Notes under the pieces: model-generated | What the model was told of the DNA's origin: nothing | What the model saw: only the letters and a program-made list of their open reading frames with translations | The model's database searches: none | Position numbers and translations under genes: made by a program | Source: UBA7672 sp036733305 | GTDB lineage: Bacteria; Pseudomonadota; Alphaproteobacteria; Caulobacterales; Hyphomonadaceae | Assembly (NCBI GenBank): GCA_036733305.1 | Contig: DAINAT010000027.1 | Location: 1-33,314 of the forward strand | Reading direction: 5' to 3' | Length of the DNA: 33,314 nt | Shown: piece by piece, positions 16,570 to 24,254 of the stretch | Numbering within the stretch: the first letter of the stretch is position 1 | How the letters are laid out: each line of letters starts with the position of its first letter

Positions 16570-16783
16570 CGGGGCGCCGTAGATTCTGCGTAGCTCTATC
16601 CCCCAATCTTTCGCGCTAACGCGCTGAGATTGCTCGGGATGATTTTTGGTTATCCTGCAGTTTCGATACAGCTCCGTCCCCAATTTGCCCCATCCACCGC
16701 TCGTCCCGGCGTAAGCCGGGATCCAGGTTACGGGCACAGGGACAAGCCGCCCCTGGGTCCCGACTTGCGTCGGGATGAGCGGG
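16570..16783. repeat. Dispersed composite intergenic repeat, copy 2
   Basis: Same block order and orientation as 36-265: GTAGATTCTG with CTATCCCCCAA, then GGGATGATTTTTGGTT (16635-16650), then AGCCGCCCCTGGG with a TCCCGAC/GTCGGGA hairpin (16745-16783). This copy also carries a TCCCGGC/GCCGGGA-type palindrome at about 16704-16721, and a CCCGC/GCGGG palindrome follows at about 16821-16834. The 16044-16889 gap (846 bases) is filled by a terminator, these repeats and a short hairpin, with no supported gene. Confidence 0.75.
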
Positions 16784-16857
16784 ACGAGGAACTGGCGTTT
16801 GGGGGTGTGGCTCCCGGGTTCCCGCTTTCGCGGGAATGACGGTGGATGCGGTGGTCT

Positions 16858-16876
16858 GGTGCATTTTCAATGCACC
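16858..16876 (-). terminator. GGTGCATT hairpin just past the hydrolase gene
   Basis: GGTGCATT (16858-16865) pairs with AATGCACC (16869-16876) around TTC, 13 bases beyond the stop of the leftward hydrolase gene. The same palindrome type occurs at 25429-25500. There is no long T-run, so its role as a terminator is uncertain. Confidence 0.45.
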
Positions 16877-16889
16877 CTACGCTCCGTCG

Positions 16890-17564
16890 CTACGCCTGCT
16901 TGAGCATCCAGTCGTGGGCGGCGTTCAATATCTCGGCGAGGACTTCGGGGTCTTTGCGGCCGGACTTGGCGGGGGCGTGGAAGGCGTGGTCGGCGTGTTG
17001 GGCGAGGACGAGTTTGGCGCGTTTGCCCAGCGCCTTCACGGTTGGCTGAAGCAGGTCGAGATTGGCGAACTCGTCGTTTGTGCCTTGCAGGAAGAGCATG
17101 GGGACCTTCACCGACTGCAAGTGATCGGCGCGGTCTGTGCCGGGTTTGCCGGGCGGGTGGAGCGGGAAGGCGAAGAAGACGAGGCCTTGCACTTTTGGGA
17201 GCGGGTCTAGAGCTTGCGCCTGGCTGGTCATTCTGGCGCCGAAGGAGCGGCCGCCGGCGAATAGCGGGAGATCGCCGGCGAGTTTGGCGGCGTCGGCGAT
17301 GGCGGCTCTTGTGGCGGCTTGCGCGATGGGCGGATTGTCGGGGCGTTTGGAGCCACGTTCCATGTAGGGGAAGTTGTAGCGCAGCGTGGCGATGCCGCGC
17401 TCTGCGAGGCCATCGGCTGTGGCGGCCATGTGTTTGTGCGTCATGCCGGCCCCTGCCCCGTGAGCCAGCACGAGAACGGCCTTTGCATCTTTCGACTTCT
17501 GCCAGAGCGCGGAGACGGTTGTGCCGTCTGCAAGTTTCAGCGTGCGTTCCCTGGCAGCGGTCAT
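16890..17564 (-). CDS. Alpha/beta-hydrolase, KANL3/Tex30-like
   Basis: A 224-residue cytosolic alpha/beta-hydrolase. LAHGAGAG (33-40) forms the oxyanion region. GGRSFGAR supplies nucleophile S107, GTNDEF supplies D164, and ADHAFH supplies H193, giving a full triad. The early GAGAG motif and GRSFGAR elbow match the KANL3/Tex30-like group of small hydrolases, whose substrates are mostly unknown. The start lies 11 bases after the stop of the upstream methyltransferase-like lipoprotein gene, so the two form a leftward operon. Confidence 0.85.
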   Translation of the reverse strand: MTAARERTLKLADGTTVSALWQKSKDAKAVLVLAHGAGAGMTHKHMAATADGLAERGIATLRYNFPYMERGSKRPDNPPIAQAATRAAIADAAKLAGDLPLFAGGRSFGARMTSQAQALDPLPKVQGLVFFAFPLHPPGKPGTDRADHLQSVKVPMLFLQGTNDEFANLDLLQPTVKALGKRAKLVLAQHADHAFHAPAKSGRKDPEVLAEILNAAHDWMLKQA

Positions 17565-17575
17565 GGCTTTGGCAA

Positions 17576-18538
17576 TCAGGTCTTGGGGCGGTCTGCCGGA
17601 GCGGGGGCGGCTTCTGCCGGCGCAGCTTCTGCAGGCGCGGGTGTTGCTTCGTCGGCGGCGGGCTTGCGGAAGCGGAGGGTCATGCGGTCGCTTTCGCCGA
17701 TCGCTTCGTATTGCGCCTTGTCATAGCCTTCGGCTTCGGGCGTGCCGGGTTGTGGCGCGCGCAGGTTGGGCGGGAGTTCCCAGACGCCGAGCGGATGGTT
17801 GGCGTTGTCTTTCGGGTTGGCGTTGATCTCTGACGCTTCCTCGAATTTGAAGCCGGCGTTTTGCGCGAGCTGCACGACGTAAGATTCAAGGACGTAGCCG
17901 GTGGAGGCGGTGAGATCCTGATCGCGGGCGGACGGGAGACGGTGTTCTTCCACGCCGAGGACGCCGCCGGGTTTCAGCGCGCGATAGGCGTCGGCGAAGA
18001 TCTTGTCGGCGTAACCGCCGGCCATCCAGTTGTGGACATTGCGGAATGTCAGCACGACGTCGGCTGTGCCATCGGGCGCGAGACCGGGGCTGGTGCGTGA
18101 GCCGACCGTGAGCGTGATGTCGCCATAGGTTTCCGGGTGGGCGACAAAGGCGGCGGCGTAGGCATCGACCTGCGCCTTGGCGTTGGCCGACATGGCGGGA
18201 TCGACGTGCGCCGCGTAGAGCTTGCCACCGCCGGATTTGAGCCACGGGCCGAGGATGGCGGTGTACCAGCCGCCACCGGGGGCGATTTCGACAACGGTGT
18301 CGCCCGGTTTCACGCCGAAGAAGGTGAGCGTTTCGATCGGATGGCGCCACACATCGCGCGCTTTTTCCGCTTCCGTGCGCCAGGCGCCGGCAACCGCGCC
18401 TTCGAGGCCGCCGGGCGGCGGGCTTTCGGCGGTGGGCGTCCCGCCGGGCGTGGCCGCAGATGTCGCCGCAGTGGTGTCGCCGCAGCTCGCCAGCAGGGCG
18501 AAAGCAGCAACAGCGAGGAGCATCTGGCCAGTTTTCAT
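17576..18538 (-). CDS. Class I SAM-methyltransferase-like lipoprotein
   Basis: A 320-residue protein with lipobox LASC (16-19), followed by a Pro/Thr-rich linker, then a class I methyltransferase fold: VVEIAPGGGWYTAIL for the SAM loop, KLYAAHVDP for the second strand, and LKPGGVLGVEEHR later. It resembles predicted methyltransferases of the COG4798 type, which often carry export signals. An exported SAM enzyme is puzzling because SAM is made in the cytosol. It may be inactive, use a different ligand, or stay cytosolic if the signal is not processed. The C-terminus is a low-complexity Pro/Ala/Glu tail. It is the first gene of a leftward pair with the hydrolase. Confidence 0.82.
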   Translation of the reverse strand: MKTGQMLLAVAAFALLASCGDTTAATSAATPGGTPTAESPPPGGLEGAVAGAWRTEAEKARDVWRHPIETLTFFGVKPGDTVVEIAPGGGWYTAILGPWLKSGGGKLYAAHVDPAMSANAKAQVDAYAAAFVAHPETYGDITLTVGSRTSPGLAPDGTADVVLTFRNVHNWMAGGYADKIFADAYRALKPGGVLGVEEHRLPSARDQDLTASTGYVLESYVVQLAQNAGFKFEEASEINANPKDNANHPLGVWELPPNLRAPQPGTPEAEGYDKAQYEAIGESDRMTLRFRKPAADEATPAPAEAAPAEAAPAPADRPKT

Positions 18539-18620
18539 GTGTCAGTTCCGTGTACAGAAGCCTGATTCCAGAGCGTATTCCGGCCCTGTTTGTGGACGTG
18601 ACTTTATCCAATCGGGATCA

Positions 18621-18648
18621 CTTGACCACCCGGGACTGCATTCCCAAC
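18621..18648 (+). promoter_or_regulatory. Possible heat-shock sigma-32 (RpoH) promoter
   Basis: CTTGAC (18621-18626), 16 bases, then CCCAAC (18643-18648) resembles the RpoH pattern CTTGAA and CCCCAT. It would give a leader of roughly 130 bases before the Hsp20 gene, holding the hairpins described next. The -10 match is partial. Confidence 0.35.
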
Positions 18649-18659
18649 TCGAAGGGCGA

Positions 18660-18785
18660 GGCGCTGCACATGCAGGCCTTGGAGGCCGAGGCGTTGGCCA
18701 TGAGGCAGCGCCGCGAACGGTCTTCGGAATGAAACCGGCGGATCGCTGAACTGATCCGCACTGTTGCTTGAAGCAAGGACAGACC
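18660..18785 (+). ncRNA. ROSE-like RNA thermometer in the Hsp20 leader
   Basis: Several hairpins lie in the leader: GGCGCTGC/GCAGCGCC (18660-18667 with 18705-18712) enclosing a GGCCT/AGGCC hairpin, GCGGATC/GATCCGC (18738-18744 with 18753-18759), and a last one at 18761-18782 that covers the Shine-Dalgarno AAGGA. In the last, CTG pairs with CAG. TTGCT then faces AGGA in the ROSE manner: U-A, U-G, an opposed G-G, an unpaired C, then U-A. ROSE elements keep Hsp20 mRNA untranslated until heat melts this helix. Placement, hairpin number and the TTGCT motif all fit. Confidence 0.75.
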
Positions 18786-19271
18786 ATGAGCACGTTCGAC
18801 TTTTCCCCCCTTTATCGCACCGTCGTTGGTTTTGACCGGTTGGCCAGCATGATCGACACTGCTGCACGGCTTGATGGCGCGCAGGGCTATCCGCCCTACA
18901 ACATCGAACAATCCATCGAAGACGAGAACGCCTACTCGATCGAGCTGGCGGTTGCGGGCTTTGCCGAAGCTGACCTCGACCTTGAAGTGAAGGAAGGCCA
19001 GCTGATCATCGTCGGCAAGAAAGATGGCGGTGATGCGAGCCGGAAATTCCTGCACCGCGGCATAGCGGAGCGTGGCTTCATCCGCCGCTTCCAGCTTGCC
19101 GATCACGTTGTTGTAACCGGCGCGGCGCTGAAGAACGGCTTGCTGCGTATCGAACTGAAGCGCGAACTGCCCGAGGCCATGAAACCTCGCAAGATCGCGA
19201 TTGGTGACGCAACGTCGAGCCAGGTGATCGAGAGCACCGCGACAAAAATTCGCCCTGCTTCTGCAGCCTAA
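18786..19271 (+). CDS. ibpA: Hsp20-family small heat-shock protein
   Basis: A 161-residue small heat-shock chaperone of the IbpA type that binds unfolding proteins in the cytosol. It starts MSTFDFSPLYRTVVGFDRL, the usual N-terminus. The alpha-crystallin domain spans about 33-130: YPPYNIE near its start, YSIELAVAGF, LDLEVKEGQLIIVG, the HRGIAERGFIRRFQLAD segment, and GLLRIELKRELPE. The tail contains the I-x-I/V-type segment KIAIGD. ATG 18786 is chosen over an upstream TTG because AAGGA lies before it and relatives start here. A ROSE-like leader and a possible RpoH promoter precede it; a strong terminator follows. Confidence 0.95.
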   Translation: MSTFDFSPLYRTVVGFDRLASMIDTAARLDGAQGYPPYNIEQSIEDENAYSIELAVAGFAEADLDLEVKEGQLIIVGKKDGGDASRKFLHRGIAERGFIRRFQLADHVVVTGAALKNGLLRIELKRELPEAMKPRKIAIGDATSSQVIESTATKIRPASAA

Positions 19272-19388
19272 CGAGGCCTTGAAAACGGACCAGCGCATTC
19301 CGATCTGAATGTCTGGTCAATGACCTGCTGGTGAGCCGGCCGCCCTTCTCTCCCCCCGGTGGGGCTGGCGTGGTTCCCGCAAACGAGA

Positions 19389-19430
19389 GCGGCGCATCTT
19401 CTTCCCCCGGAGATGCGCCGCTTTTCTTTT
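19389..19430 (+). terminator. Rho-independent terminator after the Hsp20 gene
   Basis: GCGGCGCATCT (19389-19399) pairs perfectly with AGATGCGCCGC (19411-19421), then TTTTCTTTT. It ends the Hsp20 transcript ahead of the convergent rhomboid gene. Confidence 0.9.
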
Positions 19431-19488
19431 GTGCCCCATCGTGTGTGTTGCGTCGTGCGCGTTACAGAAGCGCCTGAGGCGCGCTGTC

Positions 19489-20124
19489 CTAGAGCGAAGC
19501 CGGAAGCGTGGCCAAGAACTGATCGAGCGCGGCCTTCGGATATTGCGGGAAGAAGATGCAGACGATCGCGACCCCCGTGAGCGCGCCGCCGAGGTGAGCT
19601 GCGTGGCCGATGCCATCGCGAACATTGGCGCGTGAGGCCCACGCCGAATACCCGATGTAGCAAATCGCGAAGAGGCCGAGCGGCATGGGCAGCGCGAAGA
19701 ACAGATAGATCTGCGCGAAGGGCGCAAAGACGGCGGCGGCGCCGGTGACGCCCGAGACGGCGCCGGATGCGCCAAGCGCGCGATAATTGCTGTCGCGGAA
19801 GTGCTCCATGTAGGTCCACAGCGAACCGCCGATCAGCGACGCGAAGTAGATGAGCGCAAAGCCGACCGTGCCGGCGATGTATTCGACGAACGGGCCCATG
19901 AAGTAGAGGGCCAGCATGTTCATGAAGAGGTGGAACGGGTCGCCGTGGATGAAGCCCGAGGTGATGCCGCGGTAGTATTCCTTTGAACGGCGGATGCGGT
20001 TCACGTCGAACAGGAGCTTGTCGACGAGACGCGGGTTGTTGAAGGCTGCGATGGACAGCCCGATGTTCGCGATCAGCAGCGCAAGCGTTGCCGGCGAAGC
20101 TAGCAGAACCTCGATCTCGTGCAT
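19489..20124 (-). CDS. Rhomboid-family intramembrane serine protease
   Basis: A 211-residue inner-membrane protease of about six helices. Key residues match E. coli GlpG by spacing: H60, H65 and N69 (H145, H150, N154 in GlpG), nucleophile S120 in GASGAVSG, and H177 in GHAAHLGG as the catalytic base. It cleaves transmembrane segments of unknown client proteins. The gene starts 18 bases after the stop of the GST-like gene, so both are probably transcribed leftward together. The ribosome site is weak (GGAG ten bases upstream). Confidence 0.93.
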   Translation of the reverse strand: MHEIEVLLASPATLALLIANIGLSIAAFNNPRLVDKLLFDVNRIRRSKEYYRGITSGFIHGDPFHLFMNMLALYFMGPFVEYIAGTVGFALIYFASLIGGSLWTYMEHFRDSNYRALGASGAVSGVTGAAAVFAPFAQIYLFFALPMPLGLFAICYIGYSAWASRANVRDGIGHAAHLGGALTGVAIVCIFFPQYPKAALDQFLATLPASL

Positions 20125-20142
20125 GGCGCGCGGCTCCGTGCG

Positions 20143-21528
20143 TCAGTCGCGAGTGGGGGCTTCCTGGTCTTGATCGTCGGAAGCGGCTTCCGGCTGGGCT
20201 TCGGCTTCGGGAGCGTCGGCCTGGGCGGTTGCGGCGATGCCGGCCTGGACGTCGTCTTCCGACGCGGCGCTGTTGTCGGATGCGTCGTCGGCATCATCCG
20301 CGGCGCCGTCACCATTGGAAGCTTCGCTGGCGCCGTCTTCGCCGCGGTTGCGGCCGCCACGGCGGCGGCGGCGGCGTTTGCGCTTGCGGTCGCCCTCGCC
20401 GGCTTCGTCATCACGCGGCTCGACAGTGCCTGATTGGGCGGCATCGGCTTCTGCCGTGTCAGCGGTTTCGCCATCGGCGCCGGCTTCTTCAGCATCGACC
20501 GGGGCGGCGGGTTGCGGGCGGGTGTCCTGGCGCTGCGGGCGCAGGAGGAAGGCGGTGGCGCCGGTTTCGTCGGTGAAGGCCTTGAGGGCTTCGATCGACT
20601 GGCCGGTCACGAACTTGCGGCGCAGCTCGCGGAAGGAGCGGGCGGCGGAGCGCAGCGGGACAAGGCTCACGGCTTCCTTGCCGAAGGTGACGGAGAAGGT
20701 CTCGGTTCCCGCGAGCGAGGTTTCGAGGTTCTCTGCGGCCCAGGGCAGGAAGAAGGCTGCAAGATCGTCAGCGAAGATCGGGGCCAGCGTTTCCTTCAGG
20801 TCTTCCAGCGCGGCGAAGGGGCCGGACGCGGTCGGCGCGGACATGAACTCGCACCATTTGGCGACGAACTCACCATCCTTCTCGATGATCTTGGCGGGCG
20901 TCGGGTCCGTCATCATCTGGATCAGCTGACCGGCGATCGCGAAGTCGGCGATCGAGGGACGGTCGCCGAAGATGAAGAGGTGTTTCTTCAGGTGGTCGTC
21001 GAGGAGCTTGATGAACTTCTTGAACGATTTCTCGACAGCGCCGCCGAGCTCGCCTTCGAGCTGCATGGTCTTGAGCTGGCCGGTCATCGTTTCGATGGCG
21101 AGCTCTTCGGTGGCTTTCTTGTCGCCGGGAATGCCGGTCGGATAGTATTCCTCGATCGAGCGCTGGGCGGCGAGGCGCTGGTCCTTCTTGCGGGTCCAGC
21201 GATAGTGGAAGGCGGCCTTGGCGAGCCAGACGTCGGCGTATTCTTCCAGCACGCAGGCGAGGAAGGCGGTGGCCGGATCGGCGGGCGTGGCGGAAGGTTC
21301 GGGGCTGTCTGCCTCGAGCGCTTCCATCATCGGCGTCGTGTCGTGAACGGCGAAGCCCGACGCCGTGACGAGCACAGGCAGCGTGCCGAAGCGCGAGAGG
21401 CGCTTCAGTTCATCCTCGGTTTCGGACGTGCGCGGCACCCAGTCGAAGGCGAACGCCTTGTACTTCAGGTAGGAGCGCATCTTGGTCGAATAGGCCGAGG
21501 TCTCGGCGCCGAACAGGCGATAGGACAT
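20143..21528 (-). CDS. GST-fold protein with long disordered Arg-rich tail
   Basis: A 461-residue protein. Residues 1-80 resemble a thioredoxin-like GST N-domain (YRLFGAETSAYSTKMRSYLKYK; GTLPVLV for the cis-Pro segment; VHDTTPMMEAL), followed by a helical GST C-domain to about 270 (GDRPSIADFAIAGQL) and a small C-terminal domain to about 330. The last 130 residues are acidic, Ala-rich and low-complexity. They are interrupted by a strong basic cluster at 381-395 (RKRKRRRRRR then GGRNR) of the sort seen in RNA- or membrane-binding tails. The tail is unusual for a GST. GGAG precedes the ATG. It is the first gene of an operon with the rhomboid protease. Confidence 0.85.
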   Translation of the reverse strand: MSYRLFGAETSAYSTKMRSYLKYKAFAFDWVPRTSETEDELKRLSRFGTLPVLVTASGFAVHDTTPMMEALEADSPEPSATPADPATAFLACVLEEYADVWLAKAAFHYRWTRKKDQRLAAQRSIEEYYPTGIPGDKKATEELAIETMTGQLKTMQLEGELGGAVEKSFKKFIKLLDDHLKKHLFIFGDRPSIADFAIAGQLIQMMTDPTPAKIIEKDGEFVAKWCEFMSAPTASGPFAALEDLKETLAPIFADDLAAFFLPWAAENLETSLAGTETFSVTFGKEAVSLVPLRSAARSFRELRRKFVTGQSIEALKAFTDETGATAFLLRPQRQDTRPQPAAPVDAEEAGADGETADTAEADAAQSGTVEPRDDEAGEGDRKRKRRRRRRGGRNRGEDGASEASNGDGAADDADDASDNSAASEDDVQAGIAATAQADAPEAEAQPEAASDDQDQEAPTRD

Positions 21529-21756
21529 TCAAGTCTCCGGAAAGCGCGCGGAAACTACGCGGGATGCGTAACAGCTTCAACCGCTGTTTACGGGGGATCT
21601 GCACGCAAAATCCCTTGAAAATCCGCTATTTGGCAGGGTGTGACGCCACAGCCCCTTCAGGGCGCGGGCTAGTCATAGGTTGATCGCCGGAATTCGCCCG
21701 ACCGGTTTAATCGTTCGCCCACCCGCTTTTGCCACGCTGCGGGACGGAGAAGGGGT

Positions 21757-21772
21757 CGGCAGGAGACTGCCG
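21757..21772 (+). promoter_or_regulatory. Hairpin with the Shine-Dalgarno in its loop
   Basis: CGGCAG (21757-21762) pairs perfectly with CTGCCG (21767-21772), leaving GAGA as the loop; AGGAG spans 21761-21765 at the stem-loop border. The ATG at 21774 follows at once. Such a stem could tune translation. The stretch 21529-21756 between the divergent GST gene and this site has no gene and no promoter I can define. Confidence 0.55.
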
Positions 21773-21773
21773 C

Positions 21774-22964
21774 ATGACGTGCATGGACGCCGAGTTCGAA
21801 AGCCAGGGCGGGCCGAACCTCGCCGAACGCATCCGCCGTATGGCCAACGGCCGGAACACGCTGGACGTCGCGCAATTCCAGTTCATCGGACTGGACGCGA
21901 TCCGTACCGGCTATGCCGAACGCTGGAGCGAGAAGCGCGACCGCGTCTTCACCATCGCCAAGCAATTCATCACCAAGCGCATCACGCCTGAAGATGTCCT
22001 CATCTCGAGCGCGGAAGGCTTCCTGCTGATCTTCGGCGCGTACTCGGGCTTTCTGGCGGATGCCGCAGCTCAACGGATTTCCGGGGAGCTGAACGCGTTC
22101 TTCCTCGGCGCGCCGGACATGAGCGATGTGCAGCTGGAAGCGAAACACCAGTCGATGAGCGTGGACGACTTCGCAACCGCGTTCGGCGAGATGATCGCCG
22201 AGGCCGTCGACCTGACGCCGCCGCCGGTGACTGCTGAAATCCCGATGGGCTTCACGCCTGTGTGGGATGCGCAGCGTGGGGCGCTATCCACCTTCTTCGT
22301 TTCGCCGCTGGATGCGGCTGGCGTGCCGATGGACTGGAACCTCGTCAGCCATCGCCACACCGACATGGACGAGATGAAGCTCAAAGCCTCCGAGGAGGCG
22401 ATGAAGAAGCTGTTTGCCACGGGGCGGAAGGCGCTGGTCGGCGTGGCGGTGCATGTGTCGAGCCTGAACAGCCAGCAGAGCCTGGCGCGGATCATGTCGG
22501 TGATTTCGACATTCGATCCCGAGCTGGCGCGCTATCGTGTGATCCGCGTGAGCTGTGTCGAGCCGGGCTATCCGCGCATCTACCTGCAGGACATCCTGCG
22601 CAATCTGAAGCCACGCATTCCGCATGTCGCGATCGGCCTGCACTGGAGCGAGCCGGATATTGCGGCCGTGCTGAAACTGCAGCCTGCCGCGCTTGGCTTC
22701 ACGCTGCCGCCGGGCGCACTAAGCCCGTACGGGAACAGGAGCGAGGCTTTCTCGCGTATCCGCGCGGCGATCGAACTGGCGCGTCCTTACAACATTTCCG
22801 TCGGCATAGAAGGCGACCTGCACCTCGAACACGCGCGACGGCTGGCGCAGGATGGGGCCAACCATCTCTGCTCGCCGCGCATCTGGCCGACGCGGCCCGC
22901 CCTGCCCGCTGCAGAGATCTGGCCAGCGTCTCGGCTGGGCGTGGATACGAACGCTGCCGCCTGA
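21774..22964 (+). CDS. Protein of unknown function, possibly degenerate GGDEF/EAL-like
   Basis: A 396-residue soluble protein I do not recognise. The first half includes DVAQFQFIGLDAIRTGYAERW, then a segment (ITPEDVLISSAEGFLLIFGAY) reminiscent of the core strand of nucleotide-cyclase-like domains but without GGDEF. The second half alternates strands and helices (VGVAVHVSSL, YRVIRVSC, HVAIGLHWSE, SVGIEGDLHLEHARRLAQDGANHLCSPRIWP). Its end recalls an EAL-domain barrel without the metal ligands. That resemblance is weak. ATG 21774 is preferred over the upstream in-frame ATG at 21729 because of the AGGAG site. It is divergent from the GST-like gene. Confidence 0.75.
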   Translation: MTCMDAEFESQGGPNLAERIRRMANGRNTLDVAQFQFIGLDAIRTGYAERWSEKRDRVFTIAKQFITKRITPEDVLISSAEGFLLIFGAYSGFLADAAAQRISGELNAFFLGAPDMSDVQLEAKHQSMSVDDFATAFGEMIAEAVDLTPPPVTAEIPMGFTPVWDAQRGALSTFFVSPLDAAGVPMDWNLVSHRHTDMDEMKLKASEEAMKKLFATGRKALVGVAVHVSSLNSQQSLARIMSVISTFDPELARYRVIRVSCVEPGYPRIYLQDILRNLKPRIPHVAIGLHWSEPDIAAVLKLQPAALGFTLPPGALSPYGNRSEAFSRIRAAIELARPYNISVGIEGDLHLEHARRLAQDGANHLCSPRIWPTRPALPAAEIWPASRLGVDTNAAA

Positions 22965-23141
22965 AGCGGCGGGTTGATGCGGGCGCGGCGCGCGGAACCG
23001 GCGTGAGCACGGCGTGAGGCGCGATCTGAATGACAGTTCGACTGCTTGCGCGCAGTTGATCCACACAAAGATACTGGTAGGTTTCCGCCGCTGCGATCAG
23101 TGGACTTCGCGGCGAATAACGAGAGGACGGAGACCTCCCCC

Positions 23142-23504
23142 ATGAAGGATGCCCCCATGAAGATTGGCCCCATGAGACAAGCAATTCTGATTGCAACCGC
23201 CGCCATCACACTCGCCGCGCCGGCGCTCGCGCAAACGCAATCGACGCTGCAGGTGCTGACCACCAAGGGCATCGTGATGACAGCCGGCGGCATGGAGATC
23301 GATGTCACCTACAAGCCGGACGGCACATTCACGGCGATGGACGATCAGGTGACCGGCAAGTGGCGCATTGACGGCGACAAGCTTTGCACCTCGTCGAACT
23401 TCTCGCCCGCGGAAGAATGCGTGGCGTATCCCGCCGGCAAGAAATCCGGCGACTCGTTCGAAGTGACGGGCGCGCAGGGAACCGCGACGATCAAGATCAA
23501 GTAA
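23142..23504 (+). CDS. Small secreted periplasmic protein
   Basis: A 120-residue protein with a Sec signal (MRQAILIATAAITLAAPALA, cut after ALA before QT) preceded by a short polar lead. Three in-frame ATGs (23142, 23157, 23172) are possible; the first has GGAG upstream. The mature part, about 80 residues, looks like a small beta domain (MEIDVTYKPDGTFTAMD, VTGKWRIDGDKLC, then a second Cys in PAEECVAYP). The two Cys could form a disulfide. No family is recognised. A strong terminator follows at 23561. Confidence 0.75.
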   Translation: MKDAPMKIGPMRQAILIATAAITLAAPALAQTQSTLQVLTTKGIVMTAGGMEIDVTYKPDGTFTAMDDQVTGKWRIDGDKLCTSSNFSPAEECVAYPAGKKSGDSFEVTGAQGTATIKIK

Positions 23505-23526
23505 GGACTGGCAAGATCAAGTAAGG
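23492..23526. repeat. Short direct duplication over a stop codon
   Basis: CAAGATCAAGTAAGG occurs at 23492-23506 and again at 23512-23526, a 20-base period. The first copy contains the TAA stop of the small periplasmic gene; the second lies beyond it. Confidence 0.9.
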
Positions 23527-23560
23527 GCCGCTCAAAGAGCCCGGGCGCACAGGCCAGACA

Positions 23561-23600
23561 AACGCCTCGCATCTTTTTGATGCGGGGCGTTTTGTTTTTT
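23561..23600 (+). terminator. Rho-independent terminator after the periplasmic gene
   Basis: AACGCC-T-CGCATC (23561-23573) pairs with GATGCG-G-GGCGTT (23579-23591) around five T, followed by TTTGTTTTTT. It is a 13-position stem with one T-G wobble. Confidence 0.9.
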
Positions 23601-23633
23601 GGGTGTTGCGCGATCCGCGTGCCTCGCACGCAG

Positions 23634-23695
23634 CCCCCTCCGTCTCGCGGCTTTGCCGCGATCCACCTCCCCCGCCTTTGGCGGTGGAGGACAAG
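23634..23695 (+). repeat. Variable-palindrome repeat, third arm
   Basis: CCCCCTCCGTCT (23634-23645), then CGCGGC/GCCGCG, then ATCCACC, then a CCTCCCCCGCC/GGCGGTGGAGG hairpin (23666-23690), then ACAAG. The flanks match both arms of 16149-16307 while both palindromes differ in sequence. Confidence 0.8.
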
Positions 23696-24254
23696 CAGCA
23701 GCGCCCCAAAAAAGCAGAGCCCAAAAACGGCGACCCCGGCCGCTGCTTGCGCAGGGCCGGGGCGACACCATGGTTGTCCGCCAGTTCGTCCTTCGAGCTG
23801 CGGCCATCACAGCCTGGTCCTGATCAGGGACCGCTCGTTCGACGCCATCCGGCGAAGCTGAGCCTTGAGCGTCTTGGTTCGGCGTCCACATGACTCCGGG
23901 ACATCACATCCCGCTTCCATGTTTCCGCGCGGCTGAGACCACGCTCGTGTCCGTTTCTATCCCCTCTCGAGGACTCCAGCGGTTTTGGACCCGCTTGAGC
24001 GCGACTTCGTCTCTTGCAGAGCGCGATGCCGCTTCCGGTGCTCGTTGCTCCCCTTGTTCAGCGCCCGTCCAATCGGGCTTACCAGTGGGGACATTCAGCT
24101 GCTTGACCCGCGACGGTCTCCTCTCTGAACACAAACAGGCTCTCACAAATCCCGTATGGAGAGAATGGTCCGTGCCTGTGGAAACTGTTGACGGCGCTGT
24201 TGATAAAATCGTGCTGCGCGTGCGAGAGAAAACCTCGCAAACGGGAGACACGAC
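23696..24254. other. Gene-free leader region, pyrimidine-rich
   Basis: About 560 bases before the acyl-CoA dehydrogenase gene hold no supported gene. A palindrome CCTGATCAGG lies at 23819-23828 and a small CGGGA/TCCCG hairpin near 23895-23911. From about 23920 to 24130 the plus strand is unusually rich in C and T. The ribosome site GGGAG precedes 24255. It could hold a structured RNA or a long leader, but no known RNA family is recognised. Confidence 0.4.

Noticed and set aside
16616..16870. 84-codon minus-strand frame containing VIPAKAGT and DPGLRRDE
   Set aside because: These peptides are a known artefact of translating dispersed intergenic repeats; the frame overlaps the composite repeat described here.
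20434..21618. 394-codon plus-strand frame opposite the GST-like gene
   Set aside because: Shadow frame, Gly/Glu/Arg-rich; the minus frame has the GST fold and a good ribosome site.
24178..24215. TGTGGAAACTGTTGA and TGTTGATAAAAT resembling origin or DnaA-box sequence
   Set aside because: There is no cluster of DnaA boxes, no AT-rich block and no dnaA, hemE or parAB-type neighbour.
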